Positions 24,906 through 34,133 are shown, numbered from the stretch's first letter. The stretch is DNA of 36,347 nt from Candidatus Schekmanbacteria bacterium (GCA_016235675.1 JACRJN010000092.1:1-36347); one strand, 5' to 3'. Notes: generated from the letters alone by a model not told the origin. A program made the numbers and translations.

Positions 24906-26641
24906 TATTCAACCCCCAATTCTTGATCGATCCTGGCAAGGACGGTCTTAAAATGCTCGGCGAATTTATCGTTGGGTACTTCTTTCAAGCGGGAAATCTC
25001 TTCACGAATCGGCAATGCCAATATATTTTCCATGGAGATACCGCGATTTAAAGCGCTGTTACTTTTATCATAAAAGGTCAGGAGTCCGGTCATCATTCCG
25101 TGTTGCTTAAACAAGGGGCAAAAGGCGTCGATTTCAGAAAAGGCGTTTTGCTGCAAATAATCTTCCCGCATCATCTTGCTTACTTCCAAAATCAAACGTT
25201 CATTATCCGGCAAGGCATCGGGGCCGACCAACTGTACCACTTCCTGTAATTCGGCATCTTTCTGTAATAATTGCATCATCCGGTTGCGCAAGTCGTTCCA
25301 GTCCGGAGCGACGTTGCGGGAAAACCATTTTTCCAGAATTTCCGAATACAAACTATAGCTTTTATTCCAGTTGATTGCCGGGAAATGTCTTCTATGCGCC
25401 AATGAGGCATCCAACGCCCAGAAGGCACCGATAACGCGCATCGAATTCTGGGTTACCGGTTCGGAAAAGTCACCGCCCGGAGGGGAAACCGCACCGACGA
25501 TGGTTACCGCACCGACGCGCTCATCAGAGCCGTTACAAATAACCCGTCCGGAGCGTTCATAAAAGTTCGCCAGACGTGTGGAAAGGTAGGTTGGGTAACC
25601 TTCCTCGCCGGGCATTTCTTCCAGACGGGAGGAGATTTCACGCATCGCTTCCGCCCAGCGAGAGGTGGAATCGGCCATCAAGGCCACACTGTAGCCTTGG
25701 TCACGGAAATATTCGGCTAAGGTGACTCCGGTATAAACCGAGGCTTCACGGGCGGCAACGGGCATATTGGAGGTATTGACGACCAATATGGTACGATTCA
25801 TCAGAGGGCCGCCGCTTTTGGGGTCTTCCAGGTGCGGGAATTCGCTCAAAACGTCGGTCATCTCATTACCGCGCTCGCCACAGCCGATGTATACGATAAT
25901 GTCGGTCAAGGCATATTTGGCCAACATCTGCTCGACTACGGTCTTGCCTGATCCGAAAGGCCCCGGAACCGCAGCATTCCCGCCGTTGGCGATCGGAAAC
26001 AGGGTATCGAAAATCCGCTGGCCGGTGATAAACGGCTCATCCGGATCCAATTTGCGTTTATAAGGACGACGCTGACGAACCGGCCAGCGCTGCATCATCT
26101 GTATTTTTGTGCCGTTCTCTAATTCGGCGATATTTTCCAATATATTATATTCACCGCTGGCGATGGTCATGATCTTTCCGCCAACGCCGTTCGGCACTAA
26201 TATTTTGTGGATAATTGTCGGGGTTTCCTGCACAGTCCCCAGAATATCACCGGAAACCACCATGTCCCCGGCCTTATATTGGGGAACGAATTTCCATTTT
26301 TTGTTCCGATCGATAGGCGCAACCTCAATCCCGCGGCCGATAAAGTTGCCGCTGATCGCCTCGATCAATACCAACGGGCGTTGAATCCCGTCAAAAATAC
26401 TGGTCAGTAAGCCCGGCCCCAAATCGACCGCCAGAGGACTGCCGGTGCTGACCACCTTCTCACTGATCATCAAACCTGAAGTATCTTCGTAAACCTGGAT
26501 AAAGGCAGTATCCCCGTCCAGACGAATTATTTCGCCGATTAAGCCCTTTGTACCCACCTTAACCAGATCGTACATTTTGTTGCCCGTCATCCCCTTGGCA
26601 ATAACCGCCGGGCCGGAAATCTTGGTAATTTTACCTTCCAT
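24905..26641 (-). CDS. atpA: V/A-type ATPase catalytic subunit A
   Basis: A 578-residue catalytic subunit that hydrolyses or makes ATP. The P-loop GPFGSGKT is at 227-234. It is preceded by the bulge region ([35 protein letters not shown]) that distinguishes A from F-type beta. [10 protein letters not shown], the catalytic Glu loop, and [30 protein letters not shown] follow. Length is typical, with no truncation. GGGAT lies 8 nt before the ATG at 26641. A 286-nt gap with a nested hairpin element separates it from atpF. Confidence 0.97.
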   Translation of the reverse strand: MEGKITKISGPAVIAKGMTGNKMYDLVKVGTKGLIGEIIRLDGDTAFIQVYEDTSGLMISEKVVSTGSPLAVDLGPGLLTSIFDGIQRPLVLIEAISGNFIGRGIEVAPIDRNKKWKFVPQYKAGDMVVSGDILGTVQETPTIIHKILVPNGVGGKIMTIASGEYNILENIAELENGTKIQMMQRWPVRQRRPYKRKLDPDEPFITGQRIFDTLFPIANGGNAAVPGPFGSGKTVVEQMLAKYALTDIIVYIGCGERGNEMTDVLSEFPHLEDPKSGGPLMNRTILVVNTSNMPVAAREASVYTGVTLAEYFRDQGYSVALMADSTSRWAEAMREISSRLEEMPGEEGYPTYLSTRLANFYERSGRVICNGSDERVGAVTIVGAVSPPGGDFSEPVTQNSMRVIGAFWALDASLAHRRHFPAINWNKSYSLYSEILEKWFSRNVAPDWNDLRNRMMQLLQKDAELQEVVQLVGPDALPDNERLILEVSKMMREDYLQQNAFSEIDAFCPLFKQHGMMTGLLTFYDKSNSALNRGISMENILALPIREEISRLKEVPNDKFAEHFKTVLARIDQELGVE

Positions 26642-26674
26642 CTGTCTTATCCCTTCTCCCCCTGGGAGAGTATA

Positions 26675-26917
26675 TTGTAGCGCGAGGGCTTATCCCAATG
26701 CTGTTGACTTAAGGGGTTGGTGTTGTCATCCCCGAATGCCTTTATCGGGGATATGGTGTTAATTCTAAAACCAGATTCCCGATAAAGGCATTCGGGGATG
26801 ACAAAATGGGAGTTGCGCAAACTCCTTAAGTCAACAGCATTGAGGGTTTATCCCCCGCTTATAAGGTAAGGATATATCCCTGCCTCTGCATGTTGGGGAT
26901 AAACCCCAACGCTACCT
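26675..26917. repeat. Hairpin element inserted into another palindromic repeat
   Basis: A 145-bp element (26697-26841) has perfect 18-bp ends AATGCTGTTGACTTAAGG/CCTTAAGTCAACAGCATT and a GTCATCCCCGAATG...CATTCGGGGATGAC core. It is flanked by GAGGGCTTATCCC (26684-26696) and GAGGGTTTATCCC (26842-26854), 12 of 13 identical. The flanks belong to an older palindrome whose arms are GTAGCG...TTATCCC (from 26678) and GGGGATAAACCCCAACGCTAC (about 26894-26914). It interrupts the ATPase operon between atpF and atpA. Confidence 0.8.
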
Positions 26918-26927
26918 TAATCCGATT

Positions 26928-27278
26928 CTATTTTCCGCCCACCTTAATCTGATAGCCGATGGCATTCTGAATCAATTTGGCGGCATAATTTTCACCCTGC
27001 TTTTTCCTTCCCCAGCGGTTTAAATTACCGGAAGGCAAAGGAACGACCAGAGGGACACCCATCTCATCGATTTTTTTGACTGTTTTTTCGCTGAAGGCAT
27101 TATAAATATCGTCGTCGATACCTACTATCCCGTACTCCCGTCCGGATTTGACGATCGCATCAATAATCCGTTCCGCTTCGTCCGAATTTCCGGCTTCCGA
27201 AACATCCACACCGGCCAGACGATACCCGACCGCCAATTGAGGGCCGGTAATGATCAAGATTTTACATTCTTTTTGCAT
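26928..27278 (-). CDS. atpF: V/A-type ATPase subunit F
   Basis: A 116-residue small Rossmann-like subunit bound to the D shaft that can modulate hydrolysis. TGPQLAVGYRLAGVDVSEAGNSDEAERIID is the family's opening motif, and YGIVGIDDDIYNAF and GVPLVVPLPSG follow as expected. It starts 13 nt after the atpC stop with only a weak AAGAAG site, so coupling to atpC is likely. Confidence 0.94.
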   Translation of the reverse strand: MQKECKILIITGPQLAVGYRLAGVDVSEAGNSDEAERIIDAIVKSGREYGIVGIDDDIYNAFSEKTVKKIDEMGVPLVVPLPSGNLNRWGRKKQGENYAAKLIQNAIGYQIKVGGK

Positions 27279-27291
27279 AGTATTTATCTTC

Positions 27292-28383
27292 TTAACGTAC
27301 CATAATCAATTCATTCCAGGTTATTTCATCCGGTACGCCGAATTCCTTACAACGACCCAATATTCTTAAGTTGGTAAATTCCACGTATTTAAATCTTAAA
27401 TACCCCAGCAGAATGCCAAAACCCAACACACTTTGGGTATAAACACGAGCCAGCCACTTTACCAATTGCTCTTCCAAGCTTCGTTCGAAAACCGCAACAT
27501 CCTGAACCTTTTCGAATAACATTCCCCGTTTATCAATTGCTTCATGATATATATGCTTATTGAGATATTCCATGGCATTTTTGAGAGAAGCGCAAGCGAT
27601 AATATTTTGAAAATCACGAATGATTAGCTTTTCACCGCCGGGAACGAAATATTCTTCCGCTTCATCCGGCAAAACCTTGGCTTTTAACAAGCGCAAACTG
27701 TTTAGTAAGTTTAACATGTCGATTTCCTTTTTCACCAGCTCATTTACTAAACGATAGTTTGAACTCCACCGATCGGTAAATCCCAGTAACTGGGTATAAT
27801 AAGCCAAATCCAGCGCCCGTTCCAGTTTTAATAAAGTTTTTGAATCAGGCTCTCCCGCATAAACCGCTTTTAATTGAGGCGCATATTTTACATTCCATAT
27901 TTCCAATTGCTTAATAAACGCCGCAATATCCGGCTGCTGAGCCAATTTCTCCCAGAGTTCATCAGGCAAATGCCCTGTGAAGGTAAGCGCATCCAGGGAA
28001 AAAGGCACATTGGTAAATTTAGCGCGCAAAACGGTTTTTAAATTTTGCAGATCCCATCTTTCCAATAATAAATCGAATAATATCCGCGGCTCACCAACGA
28101 TAATTTCTTTAATTTTCTCCAGAGTTTTTTTGAAGTTAAGTTCTAACGCTTTTTCAAATATCACAATTTGAGAAGCATTTTCACCTAATTCTTCTTTAGC
28201 TTCCAGCACCTCTTCCGCGTAATCGGTTTCCATGAGTAACTTATTGATTCCCGACACACTTTCTTTTTCCATCAGACGTTGATAAGCATCGCGTCTCAAT
28301 AATTTGGAACTCAAACCGCGCACACGGGCATTGATATACCCATAATCATCACTGGCCAAACTGGTAGAGCCGAACTCAAACAT
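27292..28383 (-). CDS. atpC: V/A-type ATPase subunit C (d-type rotor adaptor)
   Basis: A 363-residue, largely helical subunit that sits on the K ring and couples it to the D-F shaft. The start FEFGSTSLASDDYGYINARVRGLSSKLL and WDLQNLKTVLRAK fit the family, as does the near-terminal YLRFKYVEFTNLRILGRCKEFGVP stretch with E-x-T/TNLR. I use the ATG at 28383. A GTG at 28392 is in frame. It overlaps the 3' end of atpE by 8 nt. Confidence 0.93.
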   Translation of the reverse strand: MFEFGSTSLASDDYGYINARVRGLSSKLLRRDAYQRLMEKESVSGINKLLMETDYAEEVLEAKEELGENASQIVIFEKALELNFKKTLEKIKEIIVGEPRILFDLLLERWDLQNLKTVLRAKFTNVPFSLDALTFTGHLPDELWEKLAQQPDIAAFIKQLEIWNVKYAPQLKAVYAGEPDSKTLLKLERALDLAYYTQLLGFTDRWSSNYRLVNELVKKEIDMLNLLNSLRLLKAKVLPDEAEEYFVPGGEKLIIRDFQNIIACASLKNAMEYLNKHIYHEAIDKRGMLFEKVQDVAVFERSLEEQLVKWLARVYTQSVLGFGILLGYLRFKYVEFTNLRILGRCKEFGVPDEITWNELIMVR

Positions 28384-28930
28384 ATAAAACACCGGCGACT
28401 TTCCCGCTCAGCATAATGCGTACCTTACTGATCCGGGAAGCAAAAGTATTGTGATTGGCGACCAAATCATTTTGAGAAATCGAAACCCCGGCGATAATAC
28501 TGTCTTTTGCCTGAACATTGCCTGCAATATTCAGTTTCGCCGCAATGCTCTTCGCTGCGGCAACATCCGCCGGATTCACGAAAATATCCACCGTGCCGGT
28601 AAAACCGGAATACGCCTCGGCCATCAGCTTTTCCAGCACTTGGGCATAATTCGGCTGGCTGCGCAAATTATTCAATTCTTTTAAAGCGCTGTCAAAAACC
28701 TGCGTCATCCCTTCCTGCTTAACATTCAACACCAGCGGGGAAACACATTTTATCTGGGTTGTTTTCGCCTGAATTTTTTTCTTCTCGGCAATAACTTCGT
28801 TCAGACGTTTTACTTCAAATTCCGCCTTTTGCAATATTTCATTGGCCTGTTGGGATGCGGCTTGTAAAATCTTCTCCCGCGCCAAACCAATCTGTTCCTG
28901 AATAACCTCTAAAATCCCAACCTCTGACAT
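28376..28930 (-). CDS. atpE: V/A-type ATPase subunit E (peripheral stalk)
   Basis: A 184-residue peripheral-stalk subunit. The long N-terminal helix (EVIQEQIGLAREKILQAASQQANEILQKAEFEVKRLNEVIAEKKK) forms the stator coiled coil with the H/G subunit, and a globular C-terminal domain binds the head. ATG at 28930 is preferred, although a GTG at 28957 would add nine residues. Neither has a strong Shine-Dalgarno. A 328-nt repeat-rich gap separates it from atpK. Confidence 0.9.
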   Translation of the reverse strand: MSEVGILEVIQEQIGLAREKILQAASQQANEILQKAEFEVKRLNEVIAEKKKIQAKTTQIKCVSPLVLNVKQEGMTQVFDSALKELNNLRSQPNYAQVLEKLMAEAYSGFTGTVDIFVNPADVAAAKSIAAKLNIAGNVQAKDSIIAGVSISQNDLVANHNTFASRISKVRIMLSGKVAGVLYV

Positions 28931-29258
28931 ATCCAACCCCAAGTCCTCATCCGGCACCGGTATGTGCCTTCGCGATGAGGGACACTTTAAATTAAATTAA
29001 TGTAGCGGTTAACCTGTTTGTACAACGCACCGACTGACTCTAATCCTGGCTTCGGGAGCCATTGTGCCAATGCCGGATACAGCGGTTAGTTCGGCAAATA
29101 TGCCCGCTAACCACTGTATCCATTAATTTTATCTGTTGTTCACTTAACGTAGCGCAGACCTTTAGGTCTGCTCCTTCGTTCCCGCCAGAGCCACCCCATA
29201 AGCTGAGGCTTTTGCCCTGCGCTACGTCTTAAGGAAACGGTATTTAAGTGCGTCAATT
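28931..29258. repeat. Repeat-filled gap between atpK and atpE
   Basis: No gene was seen. One palindrome pairs GGATACAGCGGTTAG (about 29077-29091) with CTAACCACTGTATCC (about 29108-29122). A second has outer arms CTTAACGTAGCGCAG (29143-29157) and CTGCGCTACGTCTTAAG (29217-29233) around a GCAGACCTTTAGGTCTGC hairpin, related to the unit near 32483-32513. No promoter was recognised. Confidence 0.65.
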
Positions 29259-29624
29259 TTAGAGAACAATCAACATGGCGGCGATAACGAATCCCAAGAT
29301 GACGATTGTTTCCGGGATGGCCACTAAAACGATGAACATAGCCGCTGTTTCCGGACGTTCTGCAATTGCACCAGCGCCAGCACCTCCGATTTTCATCTGA
29401 GCTAAAGCTGTCCCGAGGGCACAGAAACTAATGGCAATAGCAGCAGCTATCGCTTTAATACCGGGTGTCCATTCATTACCCGCGGCCTTTACTGTACCGG
29501 CGGCAGCCCCTTCGCTGGCTTCCGCCATCCCGATATTAGCTAACGCGGGAAGGGACAAGCCGGTTCCCAAAAACGCCAACAGCATAGCCATTACAAACGA
29601 TAAAACCAAAGATTTCTTAAGCAA
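29259..29624 (-). CDS. atpK: V/A-type ATPase proteolipid subunit K (rotor ring)
   Basis: A 121-residue ring subunit. Two ring helices are seen, at about 55-78 and 95-120, joined by the polar loop GGAGAGAIAERPE. The ion-carrying carboxylate is Glu105 in AIPETIVILG. An additional N-terminal hydrophobic segment (about 5-29, ending LPALA) looks like a signal peptide or third helix. The best start is a TTG at 29624, 7-8 nt after AGGAGGT and overlapping the atpI stop. The only ATG codons lie inside the first hydrophobic segment. I cannot tell H+ from Na+ specificity from this sequence. Confidence 0.9.
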   Translation of the reverse strand: MLKKSLVLSFVMAMLLAFLGTGLSLPALANIGMAEASEGAAAGTVKAAGNEWTPGIKAIAAAIAISFCALGTALAQMKIGGAGAGAIAERPETAAMFIVLVAIPETIVILGFVIAAMLIVL

Positions 29625-31548
29625 TTTCTTCACCTCCTCTACCAAAGGGTTTATATCTTATACCTTCAAGCTTGACGAATTTTGTGAACGATTCCACAAA
29701 ATTCAATCTTAAACCATGTATTGTAGGCCCGACCAAACCCAGCATTAAATTTATCACATGTATCAGAATACACAATGAAAGACCGATGACGACGGAGGGT
29801 GCTTTGACGGCAATAATATTGGCTACCATGGCCATAATTACCGATTGCATACCAATCGCCATAATACGGGCATAGGAGAGAATGTTGCCGATTGTGCCGA
29901 AGATTTCCAATGTGCCCGCGATTCCACCGCTGCATGCCAAAGCTATCAAGGCCGCCACCGCGATAATTCCGACGGGCAGCATCAAACCGGAAGGCATAAC
30001 ACCGGCACCAATCAGCAGCATGGCAATCAAAGTAAAAATGATCACTATTGTCGATACCGCTTCGACCACATGCGCATTTACGCTGTGGTGGTGTTTATAA
30101 GAAATATACGCCTTACAACATAAAGAGACTACTATATGAAACACCCCGAAGCCGACAGTTAAGGCAAAGGGCTTCATCAGATCGGGAAAATGTTCACGAT
30201 TGACCAGAATCGGGCGCAGACCGAAGAAATGTCCCAGAGTGCCCAGCACTTCTCCGAAGAGAAAACCGAAAACGATTGAAGAAATTGAGCATACAAGCAA
30301 CACGAAGCCCACATCGTCCAATGCTTTATTGGTTTTACCCTTACCCTTAATAACTAATGCGATAAGCAGAACAATCAGCCCATAGCCAATGTCGCCTAAT
30401 ATCATGCCGAAAATAATAGGAAAGAAAATAGAAAGCAATCTGGTAGGATCGATACCGCCGTAAAGCGGAGCGCGGAAAGCGCTTAAGCAAACTTCGAAAC
30501 GTTTGGAATAGGCATTATTTTTTAAGGCTACCGGAACCTTCTTATGTTCCGCTTCTTTTATATCCAACTCCTCGATAATTACTTTATTTCCAAAAGAGTC
30601 TTTAATCATCTTTTTGAAAGCATCCAGCTTTTCATCGATAATCCAACCCAGTATTACAAAGGTAAATTTAGTTTCGGCAAACTTGTCAACAACACCATAT
30701 AAGGATAATTCTTCGGCAGCTTTTGCCTGGATTTTCTTTAAAATGCCCTGATTACGACTGCCAAAATCCTTCATTTGGGAATCTAATGCCTTTAATTCGC
30801 CCGGCAGAGCCGATTTTTTTTTAACGACGGCGGCGACGGTGGCATTCTCTAATACATCTTTCAGCGATCCCCCGCTATTTTCTTCAGAAAAAGGATATTT
30901 TATCCCTTCTTCCCTGGTTAATTCGGTCTTAATTTTAGCCAGATATTGAACGGGAGCGGCGATTATTACCGCGACATTTTTAGCATCTAAATCCGTGCTG
31001 AAAACCTCAGATTTACCTTCGCTTAAATTATGGGCTTTGGTCTTGACTAAATCGACAATCCCTTCTTTTTTAACTAAAGATAAGGCCAATAATTCTTTGC
31101 CTGTAACGCCTTTAGCCTGTTCCGCTAACCCGCTGAACGTTTTTACTAAATCATCTGAGTCATTCTGTGACCGCTTCAACTCAGAAGGCTGACGCTTCAA
31201 ACTGTTAAATTCGTCCGTAAGACTCTTTACATATCCGGCTATTTCAGCCACAGACTTCTTTAAAATTCCCTCATCGCCTGACTTCCCCGGACTGAGTTCG
31301 CTAATCTCTAATTCCTGTGAAAAAAAGGTCAGCATATCCTCGGCTTGTGCCGACATATTCTCTAATTGTTTGACTTGCCCGGCTTCCTGTTCCGTCAGTT
31401 GCGCGGTTTTTAACGACCCCACTGCGCCATGCTCTTCCCCGACCGGATTTTCCACGTGCAAACAACCGAAGTCATAAACCTTTTGTATCAGTTCAGACAT
31501 TATTGAGCGCGGAGCAATTACTTGTATTTTATCCATTTTTTGGATCAT
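29617..31548 (-). CDS. atpI: V/A-type ATPase subunit I (membrane a-type stator)
   Basis: A 643-residue subunit supplying the ion half-channels. The N-terminal half (to about 360) is a cytoplasmic stalk with coiled coils. The C-terminal half has seven or eight membrane helices, with ARIMAIGM carrying the conserved Arg that faces the K-ring carboxylate. FFPIIFGMILGDIGYGL is another family mark. The start is the ATG at 31548 (MIQKMDKIQV), with AGGAGG 5 nt upstream. An upstream in-frame start at 31572 would swallow that site. It overlaps the start of atpK by 8 nt. Confidence 0.94.
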   Translation of the reverse strand: MIQKMDKIQVIAPRSIMSELIQKVYDFGCLHVENPVGEEHGAVGSLKTAQLTEQEAGQVKQLENMSAQAEDMLTFFSQELEISELSPGKSGDEGILKKSVAEIAGYVKSLTDEFNSLKRQPSELKRSQNDSDDLVKTFSGLAEQAKGVTGKELLALSLVKKEGIVDLVKTKAHNLSEGKSEVFSTDLDAKNVAVIIAAPVQYLAKIKTELTREEGIKYPFSEENSGGSLKDVLENATVAAVVKKKSALPGELKALDSQMKDFGSRNQGILKKIQAKAAEELSLYGVVDKFAETKFTFVILGWIIDEKLDAFKKMIKDSFGNKVIIEELDIKEAEHKKVPVALKNNAYSKRFEVCLSAFRAPLYGGIDPTRLLSIFFPIIFGMILGDIGYGLIVLLIALVIKGKGKTNKALDDVGFVLLVCSISSIVFGFLFGEVLGTLGHFFGLRPILVNREHFPDLMKPFALTVGFGVFHIVVSLCCKAYISYKHHHSVNAHVVEAVSTIVIIFTLIAMLLIGAGVMPSGLMLPVGIIAVAALIALACSGGIAGTLEIFGTIGNILSYARIMAIGMQSVIMAMVANIIAVKAPSVVIGLSLCILIHVINLMLGLVGPTIHGLRLNFVESFTKFVKLEGIRYKPFGRGGEEIA

Positions 31549-31613
31549 AGTAACCTCCTCAAATATGATCACTTACGACAGTAAAACAATTTATTCGATT
31601 TTATTCTCAGAAA

Positions 31614-31958
31614 TTATTCAGGCAATACCGCCTCAATAATCATGGCCACAGCTTTAGAAGAATTAGCCGCGAGCTTTTTCTTCACTTCTTCCGCTTCGGC
31701 CTTTTCCCAATCGGCGATAACATTCTTTTTGACCGTCTGACCGGTTCTGGCCGCCAATACGGCTTGTTCCACCGTCATTACCTCTCTTTTGGCGGAATTT
31801 ACCATCTCAGTCGCTTTTGTTTGGGCATCGCGGATAATCCGATCGGCTTCAATTTTTGCTGCGGCTATCGCGTCCTCCAACTCTTTTTCCTTTTCCAGGA
31901 TTTTAAGTAAGGCGCTTTCTTTTTGACCGTGTTCATCATGGTGGTGATGCTGGCTCAT
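31614..31958 (-). CDS. atpH: V/A-type ATPase subunit H/G (peripheral stalk)
   Basis: A 114-residue peripheral-stalk helix, partner of subunit E. KILEKEKELEDAIAAAKIEADRIIRDAQTKATEMVNSAKREV is a continuous amphipathic, coiled-coil-forming helix typical of NtpF/AtpH. The N-terminus SQHHHHDEH is His-rich. The start is the ATG at 31958, with AGGAG 7 nt upstream. A longer reading to 32006 lacks a ribosome binding site. It is the first gene of the operon, directly downstream of a promoter. Confidence 0.88.
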   Translation of the reverse strand: MSQHHHHDEHGQKESALLKILEKEKELEDAIAAAKIEADRIIRDAQTKATEMVNSAKREVMTVEQAVLAARTGQTVKKNVIADWEKAEAEEVKKKLAANSSKAVAMIIEAVLPE

Positions 31959-32023
31959 GTAACCACTCCTGCATTTCCGTAATTTATGACCGTAAAATAC
32001 AACCAATACCTATTGGGTTAAAG

Positions 32024-32052
32024 TTTTTATCACTAAGCGACAAATTTGTCAA
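32024..32052 (-). promoter_or_regulatory. Probable promoter of the V/A-ATPase operon
   Basis: On the minus strand TTGACA (32047-32052) is followed after 17 nt by TAAAAA (32024-32029). The -35 is perfect and the -10 moderate. Predicted initiation near 32017 gives a leader of about 60 nt before atpH. Confidence 0.5.
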
Positions 32053-32258
32053 GCAAAAAGAAGCAGGTTAGATAAGAAAAAAACTCGGGAAAACGCTGTT
32101 TGATTTATTTCCATATTTTAATAAAGCTTATTATCTCTTCAAACTCCATAAGTTAACTGTAATCATATCGTGTAAGTTAAATAAAATAAAAAATAAAAAT
32201 CTTGTTTAACCAGAACAAATCAAACGATGTTTTGTTTGTTCTGCTATGGGTTAATATT

Positions 32259-32606
32259 CATATATCCAAAGATTCCCGTGGGCAGCGTTAATCACCGGAC
32301 AGCAATGTAGTCCCGTGGCTTTAGCCACGCATTTTCAGCTTAGGCTGAGACTAACGGTAGGTTCATCCGGAACAGCCTGAATTATAGAGAAGATTTAACC
32401 ATTTGTGAGTTGTGATTGCATGGCTTAATGCCATGAAGATCAGCCCTGAAGGGCTGGGACTACGCATATTAATAAATGTTTTGGCTGAGGGGCAGACCTG
32501 AAGGTCTGCGCTACAACAATAAATTTACCTGTTTGATTGCAACTTGGTATCATATATCCAAAAATTCCCGTGAGCAGCGACTTGGGTTAAATTAATCACC
32601 GAATAG
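32259..32606. repeat. Direct repeats bracketing a REP cluster at the 3' end of purD
   Basis: Copy 1 (32259-32303) and copy 2 (32551-32606) share CATATATCCAAA, ATTCCCGTG, GCAGCG and TTAATCACCG, copy 2 having about 11 extra bases inside. Copy 2 contains the purD stop. Between them lie REP-like units at 32307-32355, about 32420-32463 and 32483-32513, and no gene. The rest of the 32007-32595 gap shows only the ATPase promoter and AT-rich sequence. Confidence 0.65.
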
Positions 32607-33864
32607 CCCGATGCCCTATATCTTTTCGATAATACATATCTTTAAATTGAATTTTTTCGATACCTGTATAAGTTGACGCTATCGCCTGTTTTAAATCATG
32701 GTGCAAAGCGGTAATCCCCAATACGCGGCCTCCCGCGCTTACTATCCCGCCCTCACGATTTGCGGTACCGGCGTGGAAAAGTAATAAATCGCCCGAATTA
32801 TCGAATTTATCCCAGCCGCCGATCAAATCGCCTTTGCCATATTTTCCCGGATAGCCTCCGGCAGCCAATACCACGCAAACCGCCGCCTCCGTTCGCCAGT
32901 TCAACTCAATTTCAGCTAATTTACCTTCGATGACCGCCTGAAAAACAGGCACGATGTCCGAAGCAAGACGCGGTACAATCACCTGCGTTTCCGGATCGCC
33001 GAAACGAGCGTTGAATTCCAAGACATACGGTTCCCCGCCAATTATCATTAAACCGGCGTACAAAACCCCGCGATAATCATAGCCCTCGGCAGCCAGAGCC
33101 TTGACCGTAGGCAGCATTACCCGTTCCATTATTTTATGATAAAGGTTGTCATCGACAAGCGGGGCGGGCGAATAAGCCCCCATACCGCCGGTATTCGGCC
33201 CATTGTCGCCGTCGAATATCGCCTTATGGTCTTGGGCGGAAACCATGGGCAAAACCGTCTTGCCGTCGGTAAAGGCCAGGAAGGAAACCTCCTCCCCCGC
33301 CAGGCAATCCTCGATAATCAGCTTATCCCCGGCCGCGCCGAAAACCCGGCGCTCCATAATCTCATCGATAGCTTGCCTGGCTTCCGCCTCTTTACGGCAG
33401 ACAACCACCCCTTTACCGGCAGCCAGTCCATCCGCCTTGACAACCAGCGGCATTCCCTTTTGTCTCACGTAATCCTTGGCTAATTGAGCATCGGTAAAAA
33501 CCCGAAAACCGGCGGTGGGGATGCGGTATTTACTCATCAGTTCTTTCATGAATACCTTGCTGCCCTCTAATTGCGCCGATTTTTTGTTTACACCGAAGAT
33601 TTTTAACCCGTTACGGTTAAATTCATCGACGATTCCCAGTGTCAGGGGCAATTCCGGCCCGACCACGGTAAGATCGATTGATTTGGTGCAGGCAAAATCC
33701 AATAACCCGGATAAATCCGATACCGCCAGGGGGATACACTCAGCAATTTGTGCAATTCCGGCATTTCCGGGAGCGCAATATACTTTATCCACCAAGGGAC
33801 TTTTTTTGATTTTCCAGATCAGCGTATGTTCACGTCCGCCGCTGCCGATTACTAAAACTTTCAT
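32596..33864 (-). CDS. purD: Phosphoribosylamine--glycine ligase (GAR synthetase)
   Basis: A 422-residue ATP-grasp ligase joining glycine to phosphoribosylamine in purine synthesis. The N-terminal domain begins MKVLVIGSGGREHTLIWKI, with YCAPGNAGIA and VVGPELPL. The ATP-grasp core has VVKADGLAAGKGVVV, DHKAIFDGDNGPNTGGMGAYSPAP and FNARFGDPETQ, all diagnostic. Length is typical. GGAGG lies 8 nt before the ATG. It is not next to other pur genes. The window shows no clear promoter for it, since the upstream space is taken by a hairpin element. Confidence 0.97.
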   Translation of the reverse strand: MKVLVIGSGGREHTLIWKIKKSPLVDKVYCAPGNAGIAQIAECIPLAVSDLSGLLDFACTKSIDLTVVGPELPLTLGIVDEFNRNGLKIFGVNKKSAQLEGSKVFMKELMSKYRIPTAGFRVFTDAQLAKDYVRQKGMPLVVKADGLAAGKGVVVCRKEAEARQAIDEIMERRVFGAAGDKLIIEDCLAGEEVSFLAFTDGKTVLPMVSAQDHKAIFDGDNGPNTGGMGAYSPAPLVDDNLYHKIMERVMLPTVKALAAEGYDYRGVLYAGLMIIGGEPYVLEFNARFGDPETQVIVPRLASDIVPVFQAVIEGKLAEIELNWRTEAAVCVVLAAGGYPGKYGKGDLIGGWDKFDNSGDLLLFHAGTANREGGIVSAGGRVLGITALHHDLKQAIASTYTGIEKIQFKDMYYRKDIGHRAIR

Positions 33865-33897
33865 TGTTTAAACCTCCGGTTTAGGCTTCAGGCTTTA

Positions 33898-34036
33898 GGG
33901 GCTGTGCCGCAACTGCTTGCAAACCCCAAAAGCTCTCAAAATGTCATTCCCGTGAAAACGGGAATCTAGTCTTTTCAAGAACTTCTGGATTCCCGCTTCT
34001 GCGGGAATGACATTTTGGGAGTTGCGGCACAGTCCC
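33898..34036. repeat. 139-bp hairpin element between purD and the DUF465 gene
   Basis: Terminal arms GGGGCTGTGCCGCAACT (33898-33914) and AGTTGCGGCACAGTCCC (34020-34036) pair at 16 of 17 positions. The core is GTCATTCCCG...CGGGAATGACATTTTGGGA. The segment TGGGAGTTGCG at the core-arm junction is shared with the element at 26697-26841. Flanks outside the element (GGCTTCAGGCTTTAGGG and, inverted, GGCTATAGACTTTGGG) also pair imperfectly. Confidence 0.75.
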
Positions 34037-34104
34037 TGTAGCCCAAAGTCTATAGCCTTTTTTGTTTTCTTAATAAAAGCTTACTATACTTCATGGCTTT
34101 TACC

Positions 34105-34133
34105 TTGACAAGGTATTTTTCACACCGTATAAT
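34105..34133 (+). promoter_or_regulatory. Perfect-consensus sigma70 promoter for the DUF465-ilvD pair
   Basis: TTGACA (34105-34110), 17 nt, TATAAT (34128-34133), a full consensus match. Predicted initiation near 34140 leaves about 50 nt before the ATG at 34192. No attenuator-like leader peptide for branched-chain amino acids was found in that leader. Confidence 0.85.
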
